From: Armatimonadota bacterium
GTDB lineage: Bacteria; Armatimonadota; Fimbriimonadia; Fimbriimonadales; Fimbriimonadaceae
Length of the DNA: 64,000 bases
Assembly: GCA_018268395.1 (NCBI GenBank)
Contig: JAFDWQ010000005.1
Coordinates: 219,883-283,882, forward strand
Direction of reading: 5' to 3'
In this document: one piece after another, positions 1-8,060 of the stretch
Numbering within the stretch: the first letter of the stretch is position 1
Layout of the letters: each line of letters opens with the position of its first letter
Translations under genes and position numbers: made by a program
Notes under the pieces: model-generated
The model's input: only the letters and a program-made list of their open reading frames with translations
Database searches by the model: none
Told to the model about the DNA's origin: nothing

Positions 1-453
1 GTCATTTGTGACGAACCGACGGCGGCGCTCGACCTCAGCATGCAGGCCCAGATCCTGAACCTGCTTCGAGACCTGCAGAAGTCGCTCGACTGTGCCTTCC
101 TTTATATCTCGCACGATCTGACGACGGTGCGCTTCCTTGCCGACCGGGTCGCCGTGATGTACCTGGGCCGGATCGTCGAAGAAGGGCCGACGGACAAAGT
201 GTTCGGCCGTCCCGAGCATCCGTACACGGCTGCCTTGATGGCGTCGGCGCCGACGCTGGAGACGTTAGGGACTTTGCCCGAAACGGCGAAAGGGGAAGTG
301 CCTGATCCGCGTAGAATCGGCGCAGGTTGCCGGTTCGCGTCCCGGTGCCCTCGCGTCGATGACGAGTGTCGCCTCGCGGCTCCGGCCCTCGTCGGGAACG
401 ACGGGCACCGGGTGGCGTGTTTCCACCCATTGGTCGAAACGTCCGCCGAGTGA
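1..453 (+). CDS. Oligopeptide/dipeptide ABC transporter ATP-binding protein, C-terminal part (5' truncated)
   Basis: The reading frame is open from the first base, so the start lies outside the window; 150 residues remain. It opens in the Walker B/D-loop (VICDEPTAALD), followed by the H-loop (YISHDL). The tail has the cysteine-rich extension of OppD/OppF/DppF-type subunits (CRFASRCP, a further Cys, then CFHP). In this family the subunit hydrolyses ATP at the inner membrane to drive peptide import. Whether it is the D- or F-type subunit cannot be settled from this fragment. Confidence 0.9.
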   Translation, partial: VICDEPTAALDLSMQAQILNLLRDLQKSLDCAFLYISHDLTTVRFLADRVAVMYLGRIVEEGPTDKVFGRPEHPYTAALMASAPTLETLGTLPETAKGEVPDPRRIGAGCRFASRCPRVDDECRLAAPALVGNDGHRVACFHPLVETSAE

Positions 454-506
454 ATCGTTCTCGGCACGTCTACCGTCTGATAGACGCCTTAACCTGTTAT
501 TAAGAA

Positions 507-1178
507 ATGGAACAGACCCCGGCCCAGCGACCCGCGTATAACCGAGAGATCGGCGAGTTGGAACAGAGCGTCATCGAAATGGCGAGCGGCGCTGAGTCGA
601 TGGTGACGCGTGCCGTCGACGCCCTCCAGAGGTTGGACGTCTCCTTGGCCCGGGAAGTCTTGAACGACGACGATGACATCGACGTCATGGAGATCGAACT
701 GGAGCAGCGGTGCCTTCGCCTGCTGGCCCTCCAGCAACCGATGGCGCGGGACCTGCGCGAGATCGGGACGGTCATCAAGATCGTCACCGATATCGAGAGG
801 ATCGGCGACCTCGCCGTCGACATCGCCAAGATCTGTATGAAAGTCGAGCACGAGCTCGGTGCGACGAACTACGTCGACGTGCCGTTGATGGCCAACGTCG
901 CGAGGCAAATGATCCGCCAATCCATCCAGATGTTCGTCCGGAAGGAAACCGAGCCGTTCGACGATCTGCAGAAGTTGGAAGACCGTGTCGACGAGTTGTA
1001 CCGGACCCTGCGCAGCCAGATCTTCGACTACATGATCAAGAACCCCGACCAGGTCGTCGCCGCCGGCTGGCTCCTTTTGGCGATCCATCACATCGAACGG
1101 ATCGCCGACCATGCCCTCAACATCGGCGAGCGGACGTACTTCATGGTCACCGGACAGGCGTCGAAGAAGGTCGGTTGA
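507..1178 (+). CDS. phoU: Phosphate signalling/transport regulator PhoU
   Basis: This 223-residue protein has the usual PhoU length and its two helical repeats. The metal-binding-type motifs are DIERIGDLAVDIA near residue 93 and HIERIADHALNIGERT near residue 197. PhoU normally links the Pst phosphate transporter to the PhoR/PhoB sensor pathway in the cytoplasm. No pst or pho genes are adjacent, so its partners are elsewhere. A TGTTAT hexamer ends six bases before the ATG. Confidence 0.93.
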   Translation: MEQTPAQRPAYNREIGELEQSVIEMASGAESMVTRAVDALQRLDVSLAREVLNDDDDIDVMEIELEQRCLRLLALQQPMARDLREIGTVIKIVTDIERIGDLAVDIAKICMKVEHELGATNYVDVPLMANVARQMIRQSIQMFVRKETEPFDDLQKLEDRVDELYRTLRSQIFDYMIKNPDQVVAAGWLLLAIHHIERIADHALNIGERTYFMVTGQASKKVG

Positions 1179-1179
1179 C

Positions 1180-1560
1180 GTGGTCGGGGCCCTCGTCCTC
1201 ACGTTCCTTTACGTTCAAGACCCGGTCCAGACACCCTTCCCGTTCACGGACGTCAAGGTCGGCTCGGGAAAAGCCGCCGGGCTTGGCGACCGCGTGACCG
1301 TCCACCTTCATGTCCGAACGGAAGACGGCAAAGTCATCGTCGATTCGGTCAAACGGAGACAGACCTACACGTTCCTATTGAAAGCCCGACCGGACCAGAA
1401 GTGGACCGAAGCGGTCGTCGGAATGAAGCCGGGCGGCGTGCGCAGGATCCGGTTGACGCCGGAACAAGGATGGGGCAAGACGGGCAATCCGCCCGTGGTC
1501 CCTCCTGACGCCACGCTTGTCGTCACCGTCACGGTCAAGGCCGTCACCCCCTCGGAGTAG
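1180..1560 (+). CDS. FKBP-type peptidyl-prolyl cis-trans isomerase
   Basis: A single FKBP domain of about 105 residues follows a short hydrophobic N-terminus. Family features are a DGKVIVDS segment (the F-D-S strand), VVGMKPGGVRRI and PPDATLVVTVTV near the C-terminus. The GTG at 1180, one base after the phoU stop, is chosen because an upstream in-frame ATG at 1111 would lie inside phoU. The first 15 residues (VGALVLTFLYV) could be a signal or anchor sequence, so it may act outside the cytoplasm. Confidence 0.82.
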   Translation: MVGALVLTFLYVQDPVQTPFPFTDVKVGSGKAAGLGDRVTVHLHVRTEDGKVIVDSVKRRQTYTFLLKARPDQKWTEAVVGMKPGGVRRIRLTPEQGWGKTGNPPVVPPDATLVVTVTVKAVTPSE

Positions 1561-1571
1561 ACTCCCGCCCG

Positions 1572-2435
1572 ATGCGAGAAGACCTTCGAGAGCTCTGGCG
1601 TTTCCGCGAGTTGCTCTGGGCGATGGTCGAACGCGAACTCCGGATCCGCTATAAGAACAGCTTTCTCGGATTCTTCTGGTCGCTCCTCAACCCGCTCTTG
1701 ACCGTGAGCGTGATGTGGCTCGTGTTCCGGGTCTTCCTCCACAATGCGACCCCGAACTTCACCCCGTACGTCCTCTCGGCGTACCTCCCGTTCCTCTTCA
1801 TCAATCTGGCGGTGATGGACTCGGCCCAATCGGTCATCACGTCGCTACCGGTCGTGAAGAAGGTCTACTTCCCGCGAGAGATCCTGCCTTTGGCCTCCGT
1901 CCTTGCGAACTTCTTCCACTTTCTCTTGGCGATGGGAGTCTTTTTCGCGTTCTTGTTCACGGTGTGGGCGACGACAGGTTTTCACGATTCTCCGTTCACG
2001 TGGCGCATCGGCTTCCTTCCCGTCCTTCTCGTCGTGACGTTCGCACTGACGGCGGGCCTTTCGTTGATGATCTCGGCCCTTAACGTCTTTTACGAAGACG
2101 TGAAGTACGTGGTGGGCGTGCTGCTGTACTTGACCTTCTTCCTGACACCGATCATGTATTTCAGCGAGAACGTCTATTACTCGTTGAAAGAGAAGGGGCT
2201 CGTCCAACTCTATTACCTCTATCACTTGAACCCGATCGCGACGCTGGCGACCGCTTACAAAAAGGCGCTCGTCCCTCCTGGTCAGGTCGACGCCGGCGGT
2301 GGGATCGGACTGATACCGGCGTTTCCCATGCATTGGGGCCTGTTCGCGGTCGCGACCGTGGTCTCCTTCGGGGTCTTGATCGCCGGATACGCCTTGTTCA
2401 ACCGCTTGAAGTGGAGGTTCGTCGAACGGCCATGA
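1572..2435 (+). CDS. ABC-2 type polysaccharide/O-antigen export permease (Wzm/TagG/KpsM type)
   Basis: This 287-residue protein has about six membrane segments and the family N-terminus (LLWAMVERELRIRYKNSFLGFFWSLL split over residues 15-40), typical of ABC-2 exporters of lipid-linked polysaccharide. It overlaps the next gene, the matching ATPase, by ATGA. A TAGACT hexamer at 1558-1563 ends eight bases before the ATG. Together the two should move a polysaccharide across the inner membrane. Confidence 0.9.
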   Translation: MREDLRELWRFRELLWAMVERELRIRYKNSFLGFFWSLLNPLLTVSVMWLVFRVFLHNATPNFTPYVLSAYLPFLFINLAVMDSAQSVITSLPVVKKVYFPREILPLASVLANFFHFLLAMGVFFAFLFTVWATTGFHDSPFTWRIGFLPVLLVVTFALTAGLSLMISALNVFYEDVKYVVGVLLYLTFFLTPIMYFSENVYYSLKEKGLVQLYYLYHLNPIATLATAYKKALVPPGQVDAGGGIGLIPAFPMHWGLFAVATVVSFGVLIAGYALFNRLKWRFVERP

Positions 2436-3178
2436 GCGAGACCGCGATCTCCGTCCAAGGGCTCCACAAGGAGTTCGCTTTGTCCCACAGCGGTGTCGGG
2501 TCGCTGAAGACGCTGGCCCTTTGGTGGAGGCCCCGTAAGCTCGAACGGCTTCACGTGCTCAAGGGGCTGGACTTTGACGTGCGGCGCGGCCAGTGCGTCG
2601 CCGTCGTCGGCCGGAACGGGGCAGGGAAGAGCACGCTCCTTTCGCTCCTTGCGCGAGTCTACAAACCGACGTCGGGCACGATCGAGGTCAAGGGTCGGAT
2701 CGCACCGCTCCTCGAACTGGGCGCCGGGTTCCATCAGGACTTGACCGGACTTGAGAACATCCTGTTCAACGGCATGATCCTCGGATTGACGAGGAAGCAG
2801 GCGTTGGAGAGGACTCCCGCGATCGTCGAGTTCGCGGAACTCGGGAGCCACATCGATGCGCCCGTCCGGACGTACTCCAGCGGAATGCAGGCGAGGCTGG
2901 GCTTCTCGGTCGCGGTCCACGTGGACGCGGAGGTCCTCATCGTCGACGAGGTGCTCGCCGTGGGAGACCAGGCCTTTCAGGAGAAGTGTTACGCTCGGAT
3001 CGCGGAGTTCCAGGCCGGCGGCGGAACCGTCCTCTTCGTGTCCCACGACATGGACGCGGTTCGGCGCGTCGCGCACCGCGTGGTCTGGCTCAAAGGCGGG
3101 CAGGTCGTGCTCGACGGCCCTCCGGAACCGGTCATCGCCGAATACCTTTCCCACGGTTCTGAACCGGACGGGCTATGA
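2432..3178 (+). CDS. ABC polysaccharide exporter ATP-binding protein (Wzt/TagH/KpsT type)
   Basis: This 248-residue ATPase has Walker A GRNGAGKST (about 60-68), the signature YSSGMQARLGFS, Walker B VLIVDEVLAVGD and the H-loop VSHDMD. The GVGSLK-then-LHVLKGLDF N-terminus is typical of Wzt/TagH. It is too short for the extra C-terminal carbohydrate-binding domain found in some Wzt proteins, so export is probably not gated by a modified chain end. The ATG overlaps the permease stop. Its 3' end overlaps the convergent glycosyltransferase by six bases. Confidence 0.92.
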   Translation: MSETAISVQGLHKEFALSHSGVGSLKTLALWWRPRKLERLHVLKGLDFDVRRGQCVAVVGRNGAGKSTLLSLLARVYKPTSGTIEVKGRIAPLLELGAGFHQDLTGLENILFNGMILGLTRKQALERTPAIVEFAELGSHIDAPVRTYSSGMQARLGFSVAVHVDAEVLIVDEVLAVGDQAFQEKCYARIAEFQAGGGTVLFVSHDMDAVRRVAHRVVWLKGGQVVLDGPPEPVIAEYLSHGSEPDGL

Positions 3179-4213
3179 ACCCTCTCGCGACGTGCCCCGC
3201 GGATCGGGCGGCCCTTCGAACGGTGCGAAGAGGACGCGCGCGAACAACGCGACGCGTCGGCGGAAGCCCGCGACCGAGCCTAAAGTGACCACCGTCGCGA
3301 CCGTCCAGACGGCCAATCGGAACAAGGCGCCGAAGCGGTCGAACGCCCAACAGACGTCGGCCGCGAACGCCCCGGAGTGGATCTTGAAGAACCGCTCCTT
3401 GCCGCTGTTGTAGCGGGCGACCGAAGCCCAGCGTGCAGACGCGCTGGACGCCCCGAGTTCGTGCCCGAAGACGGCGTCGGGGACATAGACGATCCGACCC
3501 TGACGGAGGAGCCGGTGGCAAAGCTCCGTATCTTCACAGTACAGGAAGAACCGTTCGTCGAACCGTAGACCCGGCCGCATCATCAGACAGGCCCCCATGA
3601 CTTGGGCGACATCGTAAACGCGGTACATCGGATTCGGATAGAAGTCCTGGAATTCGAGGAGCGACCTGGTCAGCCAGTAGGGTGTCGTGGTGCTCGCGGC
3701 CTCGAGGAGCTTCTCGAGCCAGGTCTGTTCACAGAAGACCGCCCACAAAGTCAGGCCCTTCGCACAAGAGTTCTGGGTCGCGTCGGCTTGCGCTTGGAAC
3801 AGCTCACGGTAACCGCTCGACCGCTCGACGAAGAGGCGGGCGGTCTCGGATCGGAACAAACCGATCTTCGCAGGGGCGACGAGGCGCCCTCCGCAGGCGA
3901 CGATGGATTCGTCGGCCATCGTCTTCGCGAGCAGGCCGATGGCTCCCGGCTCGGCAAAGGCGTCGCTGTTCAAGAGCAGGGCCAGATCGCCCGTCAGGAG
4001 GTCGAGCCCTTGGTTGTTGGCCGACCCGAAGCCGACATTGACCGCGTTGCGCACGAGCCGGACGTGAGGATAGAACACGGAGACCGCATCGGCCGAACCG
4101 TCGGTCGAAGCGTTGTCCACGACGATGACTTCGTCCGCCTCCTCAAGGGAGTCGAGACAGCGACAGAGCAGGTCGCGCGTGTTGAAGCTGACGACGATGA
4201 CGCTGACCCGCAA
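3173..4213 (-). CDS. Family 2 glycosyltransferase
   Basis: This 346-residue protein has the GT-A fold start VSVIVVSFNTRDLL, the nucleotide-binding VVDNASTDGSADAV, the LLLNSDA acidic motif and YCEDTELCHRL as the likely catalytic-base region. This pattern is common in rhamnosyl- and related transferases of surface glycan assembly. The C-terminus has a hydrophobic stretch (ALFRLAVWTVATVVTLGSVAG) that could anchor it to the membrane. It lies beside the polysaccharide exporter, so a role in making the exported glycan is a reasonable inference. The sugar is unknown. Confidence 0.87.
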   Translation of the reverse strand: MRVSVIVVSFNTRDLLCRCLDSLEEADEVIVVDNASTDGSADAVSVFYPHVRLVRNAVNVGFGSANNQGLDLLTGDLALLLNSDAFAEPGAIGLLAKTMADESIVACGGRLVAPAKIGLFRSETARLFVERSSGYRELFQAQADATQNSCAKGLTLWAVFCEQTWLEKLLEAASTTTPYWLTRSLLEFQDFYPNPMYRVYDVAQVMGACLMMRPGLRFDERFFLYCEDTELCHRLLRQGRIVYVPDAVFGHELGASSASARWASVARYNSGKERFFKIHSGAFAADVCWAFDRFGALFRLAVWTVATVVTLGSVAGFRRRVALFARVLFAPFEGPPDPRGTSREGS

Positions 4214-4258
4214 GTTGTCCTCCAGTTAACCCAAAGGGCTGTGCCAAAATCCTGCCTT

Positions 4259-4726
4259 ATGTTGCTGTCCCGCGAAGGGTACGACAAGCTGAAGACCGAA
4301 CTTGACCAACTCAAGTCGGTCGAGCGGCAGCGTATCGCTGACAATATCCGCGAAGCGAAGTCTCATGGAGACTTGCGGGAGAACGCGATGTACCACGAGG
4401 CGCGGTTGAACCAGAGACGGCTCGAAAGCCGGATCTCGGAGCTCGAACGCGTGATCTTGACCGCGCAGATCGTCGACAAGGAAGACCGGGAGGAAGGGAC
4501 CGCCCATCTCGGCACGAAGGTCACGGTGAAGGACCTCGAGTGGGGCGACGAGCTCGCTCTGACGTTGGTCGGGGCGTTCGAAGCGGACCCGACGAACGAC
4601 ATGATCTCCATCACGTCCCCTCTTGGGGAGGCCTTGGTCGGAAAGACGGTCGGGGCGGAAGTCGAAGTCGTGGCCCCTGGCGGTACGCAGAAGTACGAGA
4701 TCCTTTCGATCGAAGCGGTCGAGTGA
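4259..4726 (+). CDS. greA: Transcript cleavage factor GreA (copy 1)
   Basis: This 155-residue protein has the coiled-coil N-terminal domain with the acidic tip GDLRENAMYHEA, which keeps the D and E needed to stimulate RNA polymerase transcript cleavage. The C-terminal FKBP-like domain ends in SPLGEALVGKTVGAEVEV. A long upstream open frame exists, but homology begins at MLLSREGYDKL, so ATG 4259 is chosen. CAAAAT at 4245-4250 ends eight bases before it. A second GreA is at 30168-30665. Confidence 0.92.
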   Translation: MLLSREGYDKLKTELDQLKSVERQRIADNIREAKSHGDLRENAMYHEARLNQRRLESRISELERVILTAQIVDKEDREEGTAHLGTKVTVKDLEWGDELALTLVGAFEADPTNDMISITSPLGEALVGKTVGAEVEVVAPGGTQKYEILSIEAVE

Positions 4727-4789
4727 CCCTCCTCCAGAAACTTTTCAGCGGCCCGGACCGTTGTTAAGAATGGCGCGGTCCCGTTCCCA

Positions 4790-4966
4790 GGGGCCGTGTA
4801 CTTTTCACCAAAACAGGAGGTGGTGCACGGGAATGACAGATCAACAACGTAACCAGAGAGGTGCGGGGTTTTAGCGACCCTGGACACGAGACTAGGGTTC
4901 GTCATGAACCGCGGTCTCTCTGGTAAAAACCAAAACCCCGGCCGCCAGGCCGGGGTCTTTTCTTGT
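4790..4966 (+). ncRNA. Candidate structured intergenic RNA downstream of greA
   Basis: Three consecutive helices can be drawn. The first pairs 4794-4801 with 4823-4830, with an inner CACC/GGTG pair (4806-4809 with 4819-4822). The second pairs ACCAGAGAG 4852-4860 with CTCTCTGGT 4916-4924, enclosing GCGG/CCGC (4863-4866 with 4909-4912) and GACCCT/AGGGTT (4876-4881 with 4894-4899). The third is the terminator at 4936-4955. No known RNA family was recognised. A 13-codon frame with a perfect AGGAGG (4815-4820) starts at 4832, but it ends inside the second helix and is probably not the point. The 5' end is unknown. Confidence 0.45.
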
Positions 4967-4970
4967 ATCC
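4936..4970 (+). terminator. Strong intrinsic terminator, usable on both strands
   Basis: CCCCGGCC and GGCCGGGG form a perfect eight-pair stem with a GCCA loop, followed by TCTTTTCTT on the plus strand. On the minus strand the stem is followed by TTTTGGTTTTTACC, so it can also end the convergent secreted-protein gene. Confidence 0.85.
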
Positions 4971-4988
4971 GGACGCTTTCTGGAGGCG

Positions 4989-6362
4989 TCAGCCCCCGAC
5001 CTTGAGCACGGCCGCATCGATCAGGACGCACGGCGCCGCGACGCTCGAAAAGCCGGTCTGGCGGATCTCCGTCCGCGCCGACATCCGTCCGTCGGTCCCG
5101 ACGTATTGCGACAGCGGAGCTTGAACAGCGACCCCGTTCGACGTCTGATAGCCCGTTCCGATCGGGGCCCCGTCGAGCAACGTGTCGTAGCTCTCGGAAC
5201 CGTGGACGTCCGGATCATGGCTCAGCGAGAGCCTCAGGGCGAACTGGCCGAACGTCGCCATGCGTGCCGTGACCGAGACCACGATCGACGTCGGTTGTGG
5301 CTTCGTCGTGTGGTACGTCGTCCGGATCCGGACGATCGGCGACTGGGCGTTCGGAGCGACGAACTTACACACGCGTTCGGCGACGCCGTCGACGACTCCC
5401 AAGTCCTGGAACGAGCCGGACGCATTTTTGCCGAGTTCGACGACGGCCTCTTCCGGCGCTAGGGTCTCGACCGCGCTGCTGGGCGTGTACAACATGGCCA
5501 ACATCGCACCCAGCGGATCGGGGCACAAGCCATAGGTGTAGTCGTAGAATTCGTCCGGGTCGAGGAAGCCGTCCCCGGGATAGAAGTCGTCGTCCCAGAT
5601 CGCTCCCTGCCCCGGGCCACTGGGGTTGCCGGACTTGCCGGGCCCCCACATCATGTTCTGACCGACGCCGAGGAACAGGTCGATACCGTTGTAGTCGCCG
5701 TGGGCGACCAAGAACCCTCCCGCACCGTCTTGCGGCAGGCGGAGCGGTGCACCGAGTCCGGCGAGGTCGACGTCGGCGAAGTAGTAGCCCGTGTCGCCCA
5801 GGATCCCGCCGAACGACACCATGACGGCGTCGATGTCGCTGCGGCCCGTGTTCGGATCCAGTCCGTTGCCATGGGAACCGGTCGCGAAGTCGTCGCACGT
5901 GACGACCAGTGTCGTCGAATTGTTGACGTTGGCCGTTTGGTACCACGCGAACTGGATCCGGTCGACGTTCTGACCTTCGGCTCCGGGAGCGACCTTCAGG
6001 TCTTCGTACCGTAGACCGTGCTTATACGTGGCCCCGAACCAGTACCGATAGTCTGCTTTACCGCAGTCCGGTCCATAGAGCCCGTCCGTGACGAACGTGT
6101 CTTGCGGGTTCGGAGTCGTGAAGAACTCGCATCCGTCATAGGCGAAGGTCGTCGAGGCGGCCGGTTTTTGCATCCCGGAGATATAGGGCTTCCACGGGCC
6201 CGTCTTGACGCGGACCACTTTGCCTTTCACCGAAACGATCTTCGCAGAGGCGACGGCGACGGGCTCGACCCGAATGCCGGGCCCGAACAGCGACGGGCGC
6301 TTTTGGGCCGGTGCATCCAAGGCGAACGCTAAAAGGGACAGTGCGGCAAGCAACCTCATCAT
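4989..6362 (-). CDS. Secreted protein of unknown function, three-member local paralog family (copy A)
   Basis: The 457-residue product starts with a clear signal peptide (MMRLLAALSLLAFALDAPAQ). It shares conserved blocks with the proteins at 6526-7929 and 12479-13828: PWKPYISGMQKPAASTT, DGLYGPDCG, YYFADVDL, NPSGPGQGAIWDDD, CPDPLGAMLAMLYTP, ERVCKFV and a C-terminal AAPCVLIDAAVLKV. Paired conserved cysteines suggest disulfides outside the cytoplasm. No enzyme motif was recognised; the fold looks beta-rich. Upstream it shares the element TATCCTATCACGA (plus-strand reading) with copy B. Confidence 0.85.
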   Translation of the reverse strand: MMRLLAALSLLAFALDAPAQKRPSLFGPGIRVEPVAVASAKIVSVKGKVVRVKTGPWKPYISGMQKPAASTTFAYDGCEFFTTPNPQDTFVTDGLYGPDCGKADYRYWFGATYKHGLRYEDLKVAPGAEGQNVDRIQFAWYQTANVNNSTTLVVTCDDFATGSHGNGLDPNTGRSDIDAVMVSFGGILGDTGYYFADVDLAGLGAPLRLPQDGAGGFLVAHGDYNGIDLFLGVGQNMMWGPGKSGNPSGPGQGAIWDDDFYPGDGFLDPDEFYDYTYGLCPDPLGAMLAMLYTPSSAVETLAPEEAVVELGKNASGSFQDLGVVDGVAERVCKFVAPNAQSPIVRIRTTYHTTKPQPTSIVVSVTARMATFGQFALRLSLSHDPDVHGSESYDTLLDGAPIGTGYQTSNGVAVQAPLSQYVGTDGRMSARTEIRQTGFSSVAAPCVLIDAAVLKVGG

Positions 6363-6380
6363 GGACGTGAGACCAGGCTC

Positions 6381-6393
6381 TATCCTATCACGA
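6381..6393 (-). promoter_or_regulatory. Promoter element shared by secreted paralogs A and B
   Basis: The 13-base string TATCCTATCACGA lies here and again at 7938-7950, upstream of the two minus-strand paralogs. On the coding strand it reads TCGTGATAGGATA and contains a TAGGAT -10-like hexamer. Flanking bases differ, so the match suggests a retained promoter or operator rather than a recent duplication. Confidence 0.5.
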
Positions 6394-6459
6394 TCCGTTC
6401 CGAAGATGTGCCGGATCGCGCCTGAGGCCCGATTCCTGGCAAGGACACGGGGAAGACAA

Positions 6460-6488
6460 AAAAGGCCCCTGGGTCGATCCCAGGGGCC
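6460..6488 (-). terminator. Intrinsic terminator of secreted paralog B
   Basis: GGCCCCTGGG (6464-6473) pairs with CCCAGGGGCC (6479-6488) around a five-base loop. Reading the minus strand it is followed by TTTTTTGTC. It sits 38 bases past the stop of the gene at 6526-7929. Confidence 0.88.
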
Positions 6489-6525
6489 GTGCAGACCTGA
6501 CGGTCTGACTCTTGAGGTCTCAGCC

Positions 6526-7929
6526 TTAGCCGGTGACCTTCATCAGCGCAGCGTCGATGTCGACGCACGGGGCGGCGACAGCGCTGAAGCTGCGGTAGAT
6601 CTCGACGCGGCCGGCCATCTGGCCACCGGTGCCGACGTACTGGGTCAGCGGGGTGTTGACCGCGCTACCCGTGTAGGTCGCCATCGTCGTGTTGATCGCC
6701 GTCTGCGGCAGGACCACGTCGTAACCCGCGTTGTTGTTCGGGTTGTTCGGGTCCTTGCTGAGCAGGAGCTGGATCTTGAACGTGCCACTGTGGACCATCT
6801 TGGCCGTGACGACGTAGTCGATCGCGGTCGGGGTGGTCTTGGTGGTGGTGTAGAGGAAGGTCGCGCGGACGATCGGGCTGGTGGCCGAGGTCACGACGAA
6901 CTTACAGATGCGCCAGGACACGCCGTCAGCCGCGCCGGTGTCGCCGAAGCCGCCCGTGTTGGACTTACCGATGTTGACCGAACCCGTCGTCGGGGCGAGG
7001 GTCTCGGTGGTGGCGCCGCCACCCGTGTAGAGCAGCGAGAGCATGCCGCCGATCGGATCGGGGCAGATGCCGAACGTGTAGTCGAACAGCTCGTCAGGAT
7101 CCGTGAAAGCGGCGTCCAGAGGAGTGTCGTCGTCCCAGATCAGGCCGTTGCCCGGGCCGGACGGGTTGGTCGGCTGGCCGGGGCCCCACAGCATGTTCTG
7201 GCACATGCCGACGATGAGGTTGGTGCCGTCATAGTCGCCGTGGGCGATCAGGTACGCACCGTCGCCGTCCATCGGCAACTGGATGTCGATCGCGAACGGG
7301 ACCATGTCGATGTCGGCGAAGTAGTAGCCGCCGGCACCCAAGGCGCCGAAGGTGAACAGGACGCCGTCAAGGGCGTTGGCCGTCTCGGTGTTCGGGTCGA
7401 TGCCGTTTCCGCCGGCGCCCGTCGGGAAGTTCTCCAGCGACAGGACGAGCGTACCGTTATCGTTGGTCGCCGCGGCGTTGTACCAGGCGAACATCATGCG
7501 GTCGGCTTTCTTGCCGGCCGCGCCCGGGGCGAGCTTCATGTCGTCGAGTCGACCGCCGTTGACGTAAGTCGTACCGAAGAACCAGCGGCTGCCGTAAGCA
7601 AGGCCGAGGCCGAGCGTCGAGCAGTCGCGGCCGTACAGACCGTCCGCCGGAGCCGTGTTGTTGGGGTCGGCGTCAAACGTGAACTCGCAGCCGTCGAACG
7701 CGATCGTCGTCGAGGCGGCCGGGCGCTGCATGTTCTCGTTGTACTTGTGCCACTGGCCGAGGCTCAGACCGATCACGTTTCCGTTGCGGACCGTGACTTT
7801 GGCCTTCGCCGCCGCGATCGGCTTGACAAGCTGACCGGGCCCAGTAAGCTGCAGGTGCTTCTGCGCATTGGCGGCAAGAGCGAGGCCTGCAATCGCCAAG
7901 GCGGATAAGATCTTCAAGCTACTCTTCAT
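6526..7929 (-). CDS. Secreted protein of unknown function, local paralog family (copy B)
   Basis: The 467-residue product has a signal peptide (MKSSLKILSALAIAGLALAANAQ) and the same conserved blocks as copy A: NMQRPAASTTIAFDGCEF, DGLYGRDCS, GGYYFADIDM, LPMDGDGAYLIAHGDYDG, NPSGPGNGLIWDDD, CPDPIGGMLSLLYTG and a C-terminal AAPCVDIDAALMKV. The asparagine- and threonine-rich middle fits an exported surface or periplasmic protein. It has its own promoter (TAGGAT ending nine bases before the ATG) and terminator, so it is probably a single-gene transcript. Confidence 0.87.
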   Translation of the reverse strand: MKSSLKILSALAIAGLALAANAQKHLQLTGPGQLVKPIAAAKAKVTVRNGNVIGLSLGQWHKYNENMQRPAASTTIAFDGCEFTFDADPNNTAPADGLYGRDCSTLGLGLAYGSRWFFGTTYVNGGRLDDMKLAPGAAGKKADRMMFAWYNAAATNDNGTLVLSLENFPTGAGGNGIDPNTETANALDGVLFTFGALGAGGYYFADIDMVPFAIDIQLPMDGDGAYLIAHGDYDGTNLIVGMCQNMLWGPGQPTNPSGPGNGLIWDDDTPLDAAFTDPDELFDYTFGICPDPIGGMLSLLYTGGGATTETLAPTTGSVNIGKSNTGGFGDTGAADGVSWRICKFVVTSATSPIVRATFLYTTTKTTPTAIDYVVTAKMVHSGTFKIQLLLSKDPNNPNNNAGYDVVLPQTAINTTMATYTGSAVNTPLTQYVGTGGQMAGRVEIYRSFSAVAAPCVDIDAALMKVTG

Positions 7930-7937
7930 AGCGCGTA

Positions 7938-7950
7938 TATCCTATCACGA
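7938..7950 (-). promoter_or_regulatory. Promoter element of secreted paralog B
   Basis: This is the second copy of TATCCTATCACGA. On the coding strand TAGGAT is followed by ATACGCGCT and then the ATG, leaving at most a few untranslated bases. Confidence 0.55.
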
Positions 7951-8060
7951 GAACCCCTCTCAAGGGGCGGGTGCGCCACCCGCAATTCGGTCTTTCCCGG
8001 CAATTTCAGCAATGTTTCAGGCAAAATTGCCAGGCTCGGTCTCCGGTAGGATGGCACTTG

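Noticed and set aside
4832..4873. A 13-codon ORF with a perfect AGGAGG upstream
   Set aside because: The distance from AGGAGG to ATG is about 12 bases, the frame ends within a helix, and the region is better explained as structured RNA.
6205..7908. A 567-codon plus-strand frame across the secreted paralogs
   Set aside because: It is antisense to paralog B and crosses that gene's terminator. The paralogs share conserved protein blocks, which supports the minus strand.
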